Source: Hypoxylon rubiginosum (taxonomy: Eukaryota; Ascomycota; Sordariomycetes; Xylariales; Hypoxylaceae). Taken from it: a stretch of DNA of 64,000 nt. Within the stretch, counting starts at the first letter, position 1, and each line of letters opens with the position of its first letter. Under the pieces are notes generated by a model that did no database searches, was not told the origin of the DNA, and saw nothing but the letters and a program-made list of their open reading frames with translations. The stretch lies in assembly GCA_902806565.1 (NCBI GenBank), contig CADCXA010000006.1:310001-374000 (forward strand), written 5' to 3'. A program made the translations under genes and the position numbers. Shown here piece after piece: positions 26,770-37,900 of this stretch.

Positions 26770-27576
26770 TTATTCTCTATTAAGATTACGACTCCGTGGC
26801 CTCGACTTCCACTTCCCAGTCACCGGTGCCTTGAAACCCACAATATCAGCGTCGTCCCCTGGTTCCGCGTCCTGGTCCACTTCTGCACCCTCCGTGAATA
26901 CAAGGTCTCCCTTCCTGCCCAGGACTTCCCGACCCGTCTCCTCGAGCAGGATGCCAAACGCGAGGAGCGCCGTCTCGTCCATGCTGCGCTCGTCGACGTT
27001 CCCAGCGGCAGCAGCAATGGCGGCAACCTCGCTGCGGCGCGCAGCAGCGAGCGCTGTGTAGAAGTGACTAGAGTAGCTGTGGACCGCCTTCAGCATGTCG
27101 CTATCGGGGAGCGCACCTCTGCCGCCGTCGCGCAGTTCCTCGTGTGCCTGGTAGATGTCCTTCTCGGCGTAGCGTTCGGGCGCGCCTATGCGGCGGAAGA
27201 GGACCTCTTCGGGAGCGAGAATGGGATCCCGCTTACGCTCGCGTGAGGTCCGGTAATGGTGAGATGGCCCTTCGGACCCGGATCCGTCGCCCAGAGGACG
27301 AGTACTGGTGACGCGGCCTGCAAGCCGAGTTAGTAAGCGATACGGGTCCTTTTTCCCACTGGAATCGCGGCCGAAGGACGGGGCGCGATAGGCTGTCCTA
27401 GGTGTAGACACTGAAAATCACGAACCTGCTACCGCATCGTAGACATTAGCATCTCTCTTCCTGCGCTTCCGCCTTCCATCGTCCAGAATATCAGCTTCAG
27501 TATCGGCATCAGTAGCATTGTCCGTTTCTGGAGGAGGAGGTAAGAAACGTCGTTCTTTGGCACTTCTAGAGGCCAT
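26770..27576 (-). CDS. Conserved fungal protein of unknown function
   Basis: Two exons, 27576..27426 and 27317..26770, separated by a 108-bp intron (donor GTTCGT, textbook TACTAACT branch, TGCAG), give 232 aa. The N-terminus is basic and Pro-rich with a likely nuclear signal (RRKRRKRD at about residues 37-44). The centre looks like a folded helical domain: APEEVLFRRIGAPERY, DSDMLKAVHSYSSHFYTAL, and SMDETALLAFGILLEETGRE followed by LGRKGDLVFTEG. The C-terminus is Asp/Glu-rich, then basic. I do not recognise the family with confidence. The composition suggests a nuclear, perhaps transcription-related protein. It is divergent from the ERCC8-like gene with 491 bp between starts, so the two may share a promoter. 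The donor GTTCGT is weak, and a longer first exon with a different junction is possible. Confidence 0.75.
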
Positions 27577-28067
27577 TATCGCTCAAAGTCCGTGATCAAA
27601 CTATGATGCTGGACTATATGATATATGATGTACCCCTTGCTGTCAACCTCTAATTACTGTGACAAGGGTTTATTCTCTACACCCATACTGGCCGTCACTT
27701 AGTTGTAGCCTCCACTGTAGAAGAGATGGCTGTAAGCACCTGCGATATCACGAGTGCTTCGCAGCTTCAAAAACGTCGAATGCACGAATATGCGAAGCGA
27801 AGCTAAAAATTCGAAATGCGCCGGGCGGCACAAGCAAGATGTACCCTTGTACCCCCCGGGATTTGATTTTTGGCGGGGCATCCGAGCTACGAGCTACGTA
27901 ATACTTCTTCCCCCGCCATCCGCCCGTACAAAGCAGGAATGCGGCTCTTGGAACTCAAGACAACAACACAAACCTTCCAACGTCTGTTTCGTGTTGCTTC
28001 GCTTATCTGCTTCGCGTTACCTATATTCGCTGTATAATAGACCGTTGGCGGTCTTTAACTGTAATGA
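27577..28067. promoter_or_regulatory. Divergent promoter between the unknown gene and ERCC8-like gene
   Basis: 491 bp separate two oppositely oriented start codons. The region contains TGGCGGGGCA at 27871-27880 followed by GAGCTACGAGCTACGTAA, a combination that recurs inverted near 61.25 kb. Shared regulation is inference from the head-to-head layout. Confidence 0.5.
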
Positions 28068-29579
28068 ATGAATCAGTTGCTCTTCGAGCGGTCCACCGGC
28101 AACATCGGTCCCAATGTCTTTGCTAGACTCCAGACGACGCAACTCTTGAGCTCGTTCCGACCTGCGCCCGAGTTTCGCTTCGACGATGGAGAGAGGGGGA
28201 ATGCTGTACGAGATAATAGACATAGCTCGGTAGCCCCAGATAAAGATGCTGCTTCTACACTGTGGGCCCATGATGCTGGTGTTAATGCATTGGCGCTTGA
28301 GCGCTTCGACGGGAGAATGTGAGAGATCGCACAACACAATCATGCCCCATACATCCATCCCCATTATGCCTTGTCCACTTGAGCTAATTCCTGCAGCCTT
28401 GTTTCCGGTGGATTGGATGCCTCTCTGAATATCTGGGACCTGGAGCAGTGTGGTAACCCATCTAAGCTGCATACGTTCACTCCCACCGCCACCGTGCCAC
28501 GATCTGATAAGACTCATAAGTTTGGCATTACCCACCTCTCCTTCTATCCGTTCGATTCGGCCGCATTTCTCTCGACATCCTACGACCACACGTTAAAGGT
28601 GTGGGCTACGGAAAGAGCTAGCCTCTCGGCCTCGTTCAGTCTCGGGTCTAAAGTGTATACACACGCCGTATCCCCCATTGCCTCGCACCTGTTAGTGGCT
28701 TGTGGGACACAGCACCCGGCTGTTCGCCTAGTGGACCTGCGCTCCGGCTCTAATGTTCAATCCTTAGCTGGTCATGCTGGCGCCATATTAGCTACTTCAT
28801 GGTCGCCGCGGCACGAGCATGTTCTTGCTACCGGCAGCGTAGATGGAACGGTAAGGATATGGGATATTCGTCGGGCTGGCGGGGTCATCGCTATGTTAGA
28901 TCAGGAAGATAGTCTAGGCCTGTATCACAACGGTCTTCTAGATCCCAGTGGCAAAGTTAGGGTTCGCGCCTCGGCAAAGGCGCATTCGGCGCCCGTAAAC
29001 GGCCTGACTTGGACGGATGACGGCGCATACATCGTCTCGGCCGGACATGACCGGCGTATCCGCGTATGGGATGCTGCTTTGGGAAAGAACACGCTTGCGA
29101 GCTTCGGACCGAGTATCAAAAATAGTCAACTGGCGAGCGTTACCATGTTTACTTCGCCGGTTGGCCTAACCCACCCCGGCAAGGAGCTACTCTTCTGGCC
29201 CAACGAGGCCGAGATACTCATTCTAGACTTACATGAAGGCCACGTGGTTACAAAGCTACGTCCGTCCACGGCTAGTGTCCGGTCCACCGGTGGCACGCAA
29301 CGGACCAACAAGAATAGGATCACCAGCATAGTTTGGAGGGGATCAGGCGGTGGGGGCAGTTCCAGCGGCGTCGCCATGGGAGGAAGCAACATAGCCGGTG
29401 CCATCTTCAGCGCGCACCTCGACGGTCAAATCAGGGCCTGGACGCCACGCCTCGAGGGAGATGATAACGAGGACGAAGACGAGTCCCTGGACGAGGCCAG
29501 CGAGGAGAAGGCCAAGAAACGGAAGGCCCTCGATGACGTTTTCAAGGGCCTTATGGGGAAGAAGATCACCTTTACCTAA
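28068..29579 (+). CDS. ERCC8: ERCC8/CSA (Rad28)-type WD40 DNA-repair protein
   Basis: Two exons, 28068..28318 and 28397..29579 (78-bp intron, GTGAGA donor, GCTAAT branch, CTGCAG), give 477 aa. The N-terminus MNQLLFERSTGNIGP and AHDAGVNALALERFDGRILVSGG match the CSA layout, in which a short leader precedes the first blade. WD-like blade ends are visible: NIWDLE, LKVWATE, VRIWDIRR (about residue 238), IRVWDAA and IRAWTPR. The WDxR in VRIWDIRR is the DDB1-binding DWD-box signature. Known role: substrate receptor of a Cul4-DDB1 ubiquitin ligase in transcription-coupled nucleotide-excision repair. A Gly/Ser-rich insert lies before the last blade, and the tail is acidic then basic (EEKAKKRKALDDVF). 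A different DDB1-associated WD40 protein is the main alternative. Confidence 0.86.
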
Positions 29580-30149
29580 TATTGGAGAGATGAGACGAGG
29601 GCGATAAACGGACACCCTCTTGGTCCGGCATTGCGACGGAATACGACTCCATGTCCGCGACATAGCTTCGTTATGGATGCTTCCCCAATCTCCTCCACGC
29701 ATGGCGATTTGGCCCATAGACGAAGATCCATAGGACTTAACTTTCCCTCCTTTTAGGACTTGCTGTACGGTTTACTACCAGTTTTCCAGACCCCAAAATC
29801 GCATTATCGGCTCCCTCACACACACACCGCCGCTCTTACAGATCGGCAGCGCTCTTGGTCCCCCCGTCCGACTACGGCTGACGGTCTTCCTTGCTCACCC
29901 AGCCACCCCACATATACAGCGGGGACCCGGCCATTCTTTTGAGGGCCTAGACCGCGGCTAATATGTAAGACTGGAGAAGTAGGGATATTGATCACTTGGA
30001 GATCTGTTCTCGCGGTAGAGCATGGTTCTAACTGCCAGACTGCCTGGCAGGTAGAGGGGCATGTTATCCAAATGTTGGGTGGGCGTCTATGCAAGGCTAC
30101 CACTATACGTGCTACTTGTGTAGGTATGCGTACGCCACAATATCAAGAA

Positions 30150-32350
30150 ACTTCTCTTCGAACTACGACATAATGTGATTCTAGTCCTGGTTTATTATAG
30201 TGAAACTGTATTTGCAAAGTTAAATATAACTGCATTGTTCTTAATTCAATATAGATATCTCTGAGTGGTTTAGTTAGCCATGCTTAAGAGGACTTTATGG
30301 AATTCGACTATTGTAGTTTTCATATAGCAAGAATTGATATAATGGGGTGGTGCTTTCACGTACTGCTTAGGAGTTAACTGTAAATTTGCTAAGGGATTTT
30401 TAACGAAAAGGTAGCTGTAGATATGAGTACTGGATGAATTACCAAGACTAAGAAAATATAGATTAGACTGCCTAACTATAGGCACTTATGTAGATCAATG
30501 GACACCTGCCTACCTAATACCAATGCTATACTGGTTCTGTGATCTGCAATACCTACGTCTATATATCGTCACTATCTTATAGATCCTGATCGTTCCTGAT
30601 AGGTATTGTAAGGGAAGAATCGAAGGTGGAGTCGAGTGTACGCAACTTGGCAACTACCTAATACAATACTTCCGATAGGACATACTTGCTGCTTACCTAG
30701 GCACCTAGAGGTAGTTTACGAGCGAGACACTTTTACATGTGATGGCCAAACCCCGCCGGGCACCGAGGACGGGCGATTTTTGGAAGCGACGTTTCGTTCC
30801 GTTTTTTAGGGTGCCGTTCGCCTCGGTCTCCGGACCGGCCAGCCGGGTTGTCGCGTTATGCGGGAGGTATCGGCATTTGCAAGACATACCTCCTGTGTGA
30901 GTCTTCGAGTGGCTTCATTTCTCATAGTCGATTCCTTGTTATGGACGAAAACCCGTAAGCCCTGTTTTAGTTTGCGTCTACCTTTTAGTAGAACTATACC
31001 TAGCGCTTCGTCCCGCGTGCGTAGGTAGGTAGTCTAGTATTAGCCGTACAGGGCCGCCCCTACTAGTGGCCTGTCATGTTGGATTATCCAGGCCTAGAAG
31101 ACGGGATTATTGCTATACGTATACAAACCGCCTCGATTGACATGGTTCGCATGGGCAAGCTTTGTGTACTTTATATAAGCCTCTCATCTTATAAACCTAG
31201 GCCGTATTATAATATTAAAGATATCACAACTGGCCTCTTATATCACTTAGCTATAAGCTATAATAGTATAAAAGTATCTTTTTTTATTTAATATAACTAA
31301 AAATAAAATTAAGGCCTTGTCATCCATCACTCACTACTACACTCATTATAGTTTATAGAATTGAGACCGATGTAACAGATTGCTCGTAGTATCGTTCGAA
31401 CGAGGCGGTGTCAAAAGATACTATTTTTCTCAGCTCCAAGTCATTTCGTCTTAACCGGTACCAAAGAGATTATAGCTAAATGATGGCTGCCCGGGCATGA
31501 GAAAATTGCTTGCCGAATCGTTGTAAGGCGGCATCTATCTGGGCTCTTAGATTTAATTCTAGTCGCTATTATAAATCGCCCACTGTGTGTCCTACTTTAT
31601 TAATTACTTCGGCCCGCAGACTCGAATTCTTTAATAGTTAACTCCGAGCTAGCATTCTCCTGAACACCTCTCGAACCCTCCAATATTGCCAATGAATAGT
31701 TGAAAGGCGGAGAGGCGTTAAACGTGCGCTGATGTATGGCTAGTTAATCAGAGCTCAAGCTCTTGTGGCTGGTAATATCCAACAGGATGAGCACGGAGCG
31801 TAGCAGATAAGTATACGCAGCTAGTTACCACCATATCGGAATAACCATACTGTATTTCTAATCACTTAGCAATTATAATAATCTTGAAAGAAAAGTCCTG
31901 GGTGGCTATTCTATTAAAAATTGGTAATTTGAGGGCTAATAGAGTGAACCCACCTTCTTTGCTTTATTTTTAGATTATAGAATTGGTAGATTAGATGGTA
32001 TTTTGAGGAACTAGTGTTATAAAATCACTTTGTCAATTCTATATATAATCAAGCTAGGCAATGGGTTCACTGCGCAACACAGCCGCCGGCCCCAGAAATT
32101 GGATACTCGCAATTATTACTCTCGAGTATCTCTCCGCAAGAGAAGATCATTTGCCAGCACATTATGGGTAAGTTCCCATTCTCGACTAAGGTGATATAAA
32201 ACCCCTTTCGCAGCATCAGCTGCGATCTCGGCCTCCTGGGCCAGGATAGCCACAGCAGAGCACAAAGTTAATGTTTTATTTTCAACTTAATTTAAGAAAT
32301 TCTTTTACTTTGTTAATTTATTTTTGAAGTCCTCCCCTGAGCTGTTATGA
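30150..32350. repeat. AT-rich block, possibly a RIP-degraded repeat
   Basis: By eye the base composition drops to roughly one third GC or less, most clearly around 31160-31310 and 31840-32060, with TpA-rich words. This is the pattern expected for repeat-induced point mutation in Pezizomycotina. Boundaries are approximate, and I see no terminal repeats. Confidence 0.4.
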
Positions 32351-33363
32351 GCAAAGGCTGAGCCTTCCCTGAGTAGCGCCTGATCAGGCCTGAGTAAAGC
32401 GGCAAGAGATGGTGCGGAGGGTAGGGGTTGGCGAGGGCAACTTTCGGGTGATGTAACGGACCTAGTCAGCCCTGTTATAATGTGCGGACTTATAGCAGAC
32501 CGTCTTGTCAAAACATCACAACCCCAAGTCTAAAAGGAGGAAGTGAGGCTATGGCTTGATAGGTCTTGAGAAGAATTAAGTAGCATGTTACGTCTCTTTG
32601 CCGAGCACCAAGATCATAGTCAAAATCTCCTGTCGTACGTACAGAGCCGGGATGTGGAGTGTCGAAGTCTTGACAGCGGGCTAAGTTAGCTCAAATCCCT
32701 ACTATGTATACATACCTACCTAGACACTCCCGCGTTGCCCTAGCGGCGGTGTCTTACCTGCGACTAGGGCCGTCCAATACCTGTTCCAAAGAGTCCTGTT
32801 GCGTATGCTAGAAGAGTCCTGTTGGTATAACTGCAGCCCTGCTTTTCGCTCGGTGAAAGTACAGCCGAGGATATTCAACAAGAATATCAGATGAGCATCG
32901 AATAGGACCATACATCTCCGACCTGGTTAGTTCTATGTACATCGTGCGCAAATGCAGTTGTGTTTAGCGCCACATAGATCTGAATATCCTGCTCGTCATC
33001 CGGGGAAGATGAAACGAGTGATAACTTGTTCGTTAGCTACCAGCTTTCCCATATTAGTACCACGTCCACCTTCGACGTATAAATTTTCGCGGATTAACTA
33101 CCTCCTAGGTCCCCAGTAATAAATCCTGTATGAACCATAAAGATCGAGATGGGCGAACAAAAGGCTACACTTATTCTGGTTTAACTCACGAAAGTAGAGA
33201 GGCACTAGTCTCGCTTCGGGACGCTTGGCGAGTAGGACACTAAGGATTAGCTACGGAGAATTGGCCAACCCCGTAGGTACAGGTCTGCATCCTGCGAGCC
33301 ATAGCGCATTGGTGTCATGCGATATTTTGCCTTGACAAGAAGGCACGTTCGGCAACGCGCTAA

Positions 33364-33378
33364 GGGGGGGGGGGGGGG
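33364..33378. repeat. 15-base poly-G run
   Basis: Fifteen consecutive G bases in non-coding DNA. The length could be affected by sequencing error in a homopolymer. Confidence 0.8.
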
Positions 33379-33559
33379 TTCCAGGGGCTCAGGTTCAGGG
33401 GTCGCGACCGAGAAATATGTAGCTAAGATAAGGTACCTACCTCTAAGGCAGATAGATTCCCTATCAGTTTCCCATCGCCTCGTCTTCTAGGGGAATATAT
33501 GCTCCGATGTTACTCGAGCACGTGTTGTCGGAGGTTTCAAAGAGGCAGGACTCCCCCGG

Positions 33560-33635
33560 CGCCGAGATGGACCGTCTCGTCTGACTGGAATGTATCTTAT
33601 ACATGAGGGGTGTTAGGTTCGATTCCTATCAGCGC
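33560..33635 (+). other. tRNA-like patch with perfect B-box (uncertain)
   Basis: GGTTCGATTCC matches the pol III B-box GGTTCGANTCC, and TTAGG-TTCGATT-CCTAT forms a T-arm-like stem. Upstream, ATGTATCTTATACAT folds into a hairpin that would present a CTT anticodon after T33. GGCGCCG and CAGCGCT could pair as a 7-bp acceptor with one C-A mismatch and one wobble. The expected D arm is absent: that position holds a longer inverted repeat, CGAGATGG-A-CCGTCTCG. It could be a tRNA pseudogene or SINE-like remnant, or coincidence. Confidence 0.25.
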
Positions 33636-34953
33636 TATCTGGCTGTTCCCCTTTTTCTGTCTGTCTTGACCCACGATCTAGGCTAACTACCGTCCTAGGT
33701 ACCTGCCTAGAAAGACAAGGCGGTCGGCTCCGCTGGATTTGACAGCGGGAACTTCGTGTAGCTAAAATAGAAATCAACTAAACTAGACATGCAGACCAGG
33801 CAGGCATCGGAGTCGAGATTGTGTGTTTTAATGGCCATACCCTGAGGGAGGTACCTTCAGCTAGTTGCGCTAGCGGACGACTACCTCAAACCCGTAACCC
33901 GGAGCGTAAGTGAAGCGAGGCATAAAATGTCCGCTTCCATCCCGGCCGTGCCCTTCATTCGCTCGGCCCCGCGGTCTAGGCTGTGTGGCTGGCCTTCTAT
34001 TTCTAGAAATCAGGAGAGACTGACGTAGGTCCGGGCGTATGCTGCAACTCGTACTGGCGCGTTTCCAGCGGCCCGGTCCAGCTGAAGGACTTCGCTTTGA
34101 CCCTAACGTTAGGTAGACCATGGAATCGGCTCGAGGACACTATCTTTCGTCAGGGCATATTATTACAAGGAAAAATTTAGTGACAGGACGAACTTGCTAG
34201 ATGCCTGGTAAGTTACTTTTAAAGATGATATCTAGATATTTCAAAACATGTAGGTGGTAACAACCTGATAACATGTAAAATTCTTTTTATAAAGACGTAG
34301 GCATTATGATATTGTATGAGAGTAGATGGGCGCTTGGGCTTGGGGCTAGTATCCTGATGAACATCAAGATTTGGGATTAAAAAAGTACTAGAAAATCAAG
34401 GATTTATAGATGGAGATAATTAATCCTTGTATAGGGATTTCTACTTCTTAATTATAATGCCAATTGTCGTCGAATGATTGCATGATGTAAGTGGTGATAA
34501 CTTGTGCTCAGCCAATGAGCTAGCCCCTATAAATGGGATGTAATAGCAATGTCACCGGTACGATATGTAGAGGCTCGTCTTGGACATACACAGTTGCAGA
34601 ATTGATAAAAGTACTCGCGTAGTCATTAGCGAGAGTGTGGGAAAGGCATTCCCGACTCAAACCAGGTCGTATTTCGATTCGTGTGTGATACCGTAAAGGA
34701 ACCCCTTTTGCTTACAAAAAAAAAAGCGTGCTCCTCAAAATCCACACGCCCCTGAAACCCTTCATCAAGGTAAGTTCGTCGTCCTCATACACGTGTTTCT
34801 CGTACAGGTCGTAACAATACAAATAAGATAAGTCATGTTTCGTCGTACTAAGAAACCAATCCGCAAACATAAAAAACAACATAACCTCGTTAGCGGCACA
34901 GTAGCCAAACATTCGTTAATCGTTACAAATAAACCTTCTCTCCAAGCTGGCCC

Positions 34954-37900
34954 TTAGCTGAAAATTTTCTTAAAAGCAGCCCGGATGCCCGACGGCTTCT
35001 TCTTGGTCTCGCCCTCTTTCTTGGCTTCGGCCTCAGCCTCTCGAGCCTTCTGTCTCTCCTCTCGTCTCGAGTGTTTGTGTCCTTCCGACGTCTGGGAAAC
35101 CTTAGATTCGGAAGGCTCTGCCGCGGCGGTGCTATTCTTCGTATCTAGCTTGCGCCTCTTGGACGATTCGTCGATAGATCTATGGCTCTTGTTCCGAGGA
35201 ACATCCACCGAATCTTTGCTATGAGACTTGCCGGTGCTGGTGGTGTTGGTTCTATAACCGTCTGCGGATTCCTTGTGAGACTTGGCAGTGTTAGAGCGCT
35301 TAAGGCTAGTTCCTGATTTTGCCGTTTCCCTGGCCACCGGGGGCGTGACATTGGTACTATTCGATCTGGGACGAGTAGGGCTGTTTGGTGCCAAGACGCT
35401 CTCGACGTTCTTCGTGTCGAAGAACTTTTTGCTTAGAGGTGGAGTCCCTTCCTTCGAAACAGGCCTCTCGGATCGAGGCTTTTCGGAATGCCGCTCGGTC
35501 TGAGATCTTTCCGAGTGTCGTTCGCTGTGAGGCCTTTCGGAATGTCGTTCACTATGAGGTCGTTCGGAATGACGCTCGCTATGAGACCTTTCGGAATGTC
35601 GGTCAGAGTGGGACCTTTCGGGGTGTCTTTCTGAGCGAGTCTTCTCGGAATAAGAGGTGCTATGTCGTCTCGAGCTTCGGTGAGAGGGCCGGTCACTGGG
35701 CGCAACTTCTGGCTCTTTGCCTTTGCCCTCTCGTTCCTTTTCGTAGGCTTCGCGAGCGGCGCGCCGTTCTCGTTCCTCTTTGCGCTTCTCATGAGCAGCT
35801 TGCTCCTCGGGGGTACGATGCCTTCGGCTTGAAGAGCTACCGGTACGTGAGCTGTCGATTGAAAACCCACTGTCTCTCTTGGACGAACGAGTAGACTTCA
35901 CTGAGAGGTTGCTTTCTCTGCGACGATGAAGGTGTTCGCCGCTATCCTTACTGTCTCTCGAACGCGAGGAATGATGGTGGTGATGGTGCCGATGCCTATG
36001 GTGTCGCTCGTCGGTGGATTTCCTCTCTTCGTCGTCTGTATCCAGGTCAGCAACGGGCAGTGAAAAATCATTCTGGCCAACGCTCTGATTAACCCCTGGT
36101 GTAGAAAGCGAAGAAACTTCATCCGATTTCTGAGCATATTCCTGAGTCGGTTCCAAAACTTCTGCTACGTCCTTCTCAGCTTGGGAACTACCCAACTGGG
36201 GACTGGGTGGAGGGCTAAACCCTCGAACCGCTGCATATATCACGACAGCGGCCGCAACTGTCTCTTCTGCCTGCTTGAGAGTCTGTCTCCGCTGCTTTTT
36301 AACGCTTCGTGCACGGCCCAAGGCCCTTGCATTTGAATCTGTGAGATCTGGAAGAATGACTGCCGGAGTTGCCGACCGAGGTATTGAATCCGCCAGGTTG
36401 ATGAATCCGAATGGGCTTTCGAACGGGCTTGGACTTTGCCGAGATATAAAGTCGTAGTCGTCTTCGGTCTGCGTGCCCGAATGGATTAGAGGTGGTCGGA
36501 GTGACCGCTTGCTGCTCTTTTGCGGAATGGCTTCCCTCTTGATTACTGTGAAAGGTTCTGAGAGAGGCGTGGTAGGCGCTACAATGTCGGGTGACTCAGG
36601 CCCAGCAGAATGAGACAGCATCCCTTCACTTTCTACATCTTGAGCTAGTGGTCGAATAGGAATGCTTTCTTTGATATGAGAATCTGAAATTTCTCTGGGA
36701 GGTGCGTGAACAGGAGTATCGACAAACTCAACCGACTTAGATGGGCCCGGGAGTAAGTTTTCTTTACTAGCGGCGTCCTTTTCGCTCTGTTCATCTAGTG
36801 GGGGGCTGCTAGGCAATTCCGATGGCTTTAGATCAAGGCCACCTGGTTCACGTGAGGATTGTTCCTGTACAATTTCGGATTTGATAGGCAAGGCTGGTGG
36901 CTCCGGGTCCTTGGGCTCTTCTTCCTTGAGGTCGCGCGGGCCATCAGATGTCTCAGTATCCAAATGGTGTTCATGAGCAAGAACACTAGCGGTGCCACCG
37001 TGCACATTACCCTCAACAACATCAGCCTTGCCCTGTGTCTCGAAAGCTTCCTGAATTTCTCTAGGTTCGGAGACGTTCTGGGTATCTTGACCCTCTCCGC
37101 CTAATCTGGTGTCATCATTGACCGTACCGGAATTATCTTCGATCCGTGCTACTGCTTCGCCTGACAACTGAATATCGCTTTCCTGGGGTGCTCGAGGCGC
37201 CTCGATGGTTTGCAAGCTTTCACCAGGCTGGCTCGGCTCGGGTATCTCTGTGGTGGCTTGTTTCTCCTCTTTCAAACTCTCTCCTCCTTCAACAGAAATA
37301 TTAACAGAAATCAAATGCCCGGGAACCGACCCAGGAGTGTCAACTAAACTTGAAAATAATTGGTCTTCACCTTTCATGACCCTACGGGTCGACCCACCCT
37401 CTCCTGGGATGGGTCCAACTTCATCTTTGCTCTCATCGTCGTCTTGGATCTTCGCGTCCTCAGCCTTCTTCTCCTCGGATACTTCTTTTGGTTCCGGCTG
37501 ATCGTTGCTCGCTGGCTTCTCCGCTGCGGGTTGAATGCTGATGGTCTCGGCCGGTGTTTCTTCCTTCATATCCTCGTTAATATTAACAGGTTCCTCGATA
37601 TTCCTGTATGCAGCCTCAGGTTGAGGTTCATCATTAGGCACAGAAACTTCTTTCGTGGGCACTTCTTCACAAGATATGTCCGTATTCGGTTTTATGATTT
37701 CCTCGGCTGCAGGATTTTCAGCGATCGTGCCTTCGTTTCCAGTTTGATCCATTGCATGGTCGTTTTGAATAGGATCAGGCGCACTGTCAGTTTCCTTGCT
37801 CTCGGGAGCCAAAGTACTCACAGACTCGTGGGCCTCGTCGAGCTTTTCGATGGCGGGCTCCTCAGAAATGGTCTCTTTCTCTAGTACTGCTTGGTGATCT

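Larger units (their letters stand above)
29580..34953. other. Gene-free region with AT-rich core
   Basis: About 5.4 kb without a supportable gene, lying past the 3' ends of the two converging flanking genes. From about 30.15 to 32.35 kb it is strongly AT-rich with many TATA/TTATA words and stop codons in all frames, unlike the neighbouring DNA. A 15-G homopolymer is at 33364-33378, and a tRNA-like patch with a perfect B-box is near 33618. The AT-rich part resembles repeat-induced point mutation (RIP) of an old transposon, but no protein remnant is readable. Confidence 0.5.

Noticed and set aside
26450..27246. Plus-strand frames of 203 and 254 codons
   Set aside because: They lie antisense to the conserved 26770-27576 gene, whose frame joins through a textbook branch site and reads as a folded domain.
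27385..27425. Alternative 33-bp intron in the 26770-27576 gene
   Set aside because: It is below the minimum intron length seen here and lacks a branch site. The 108-bp intron with TACTAACT is far better.
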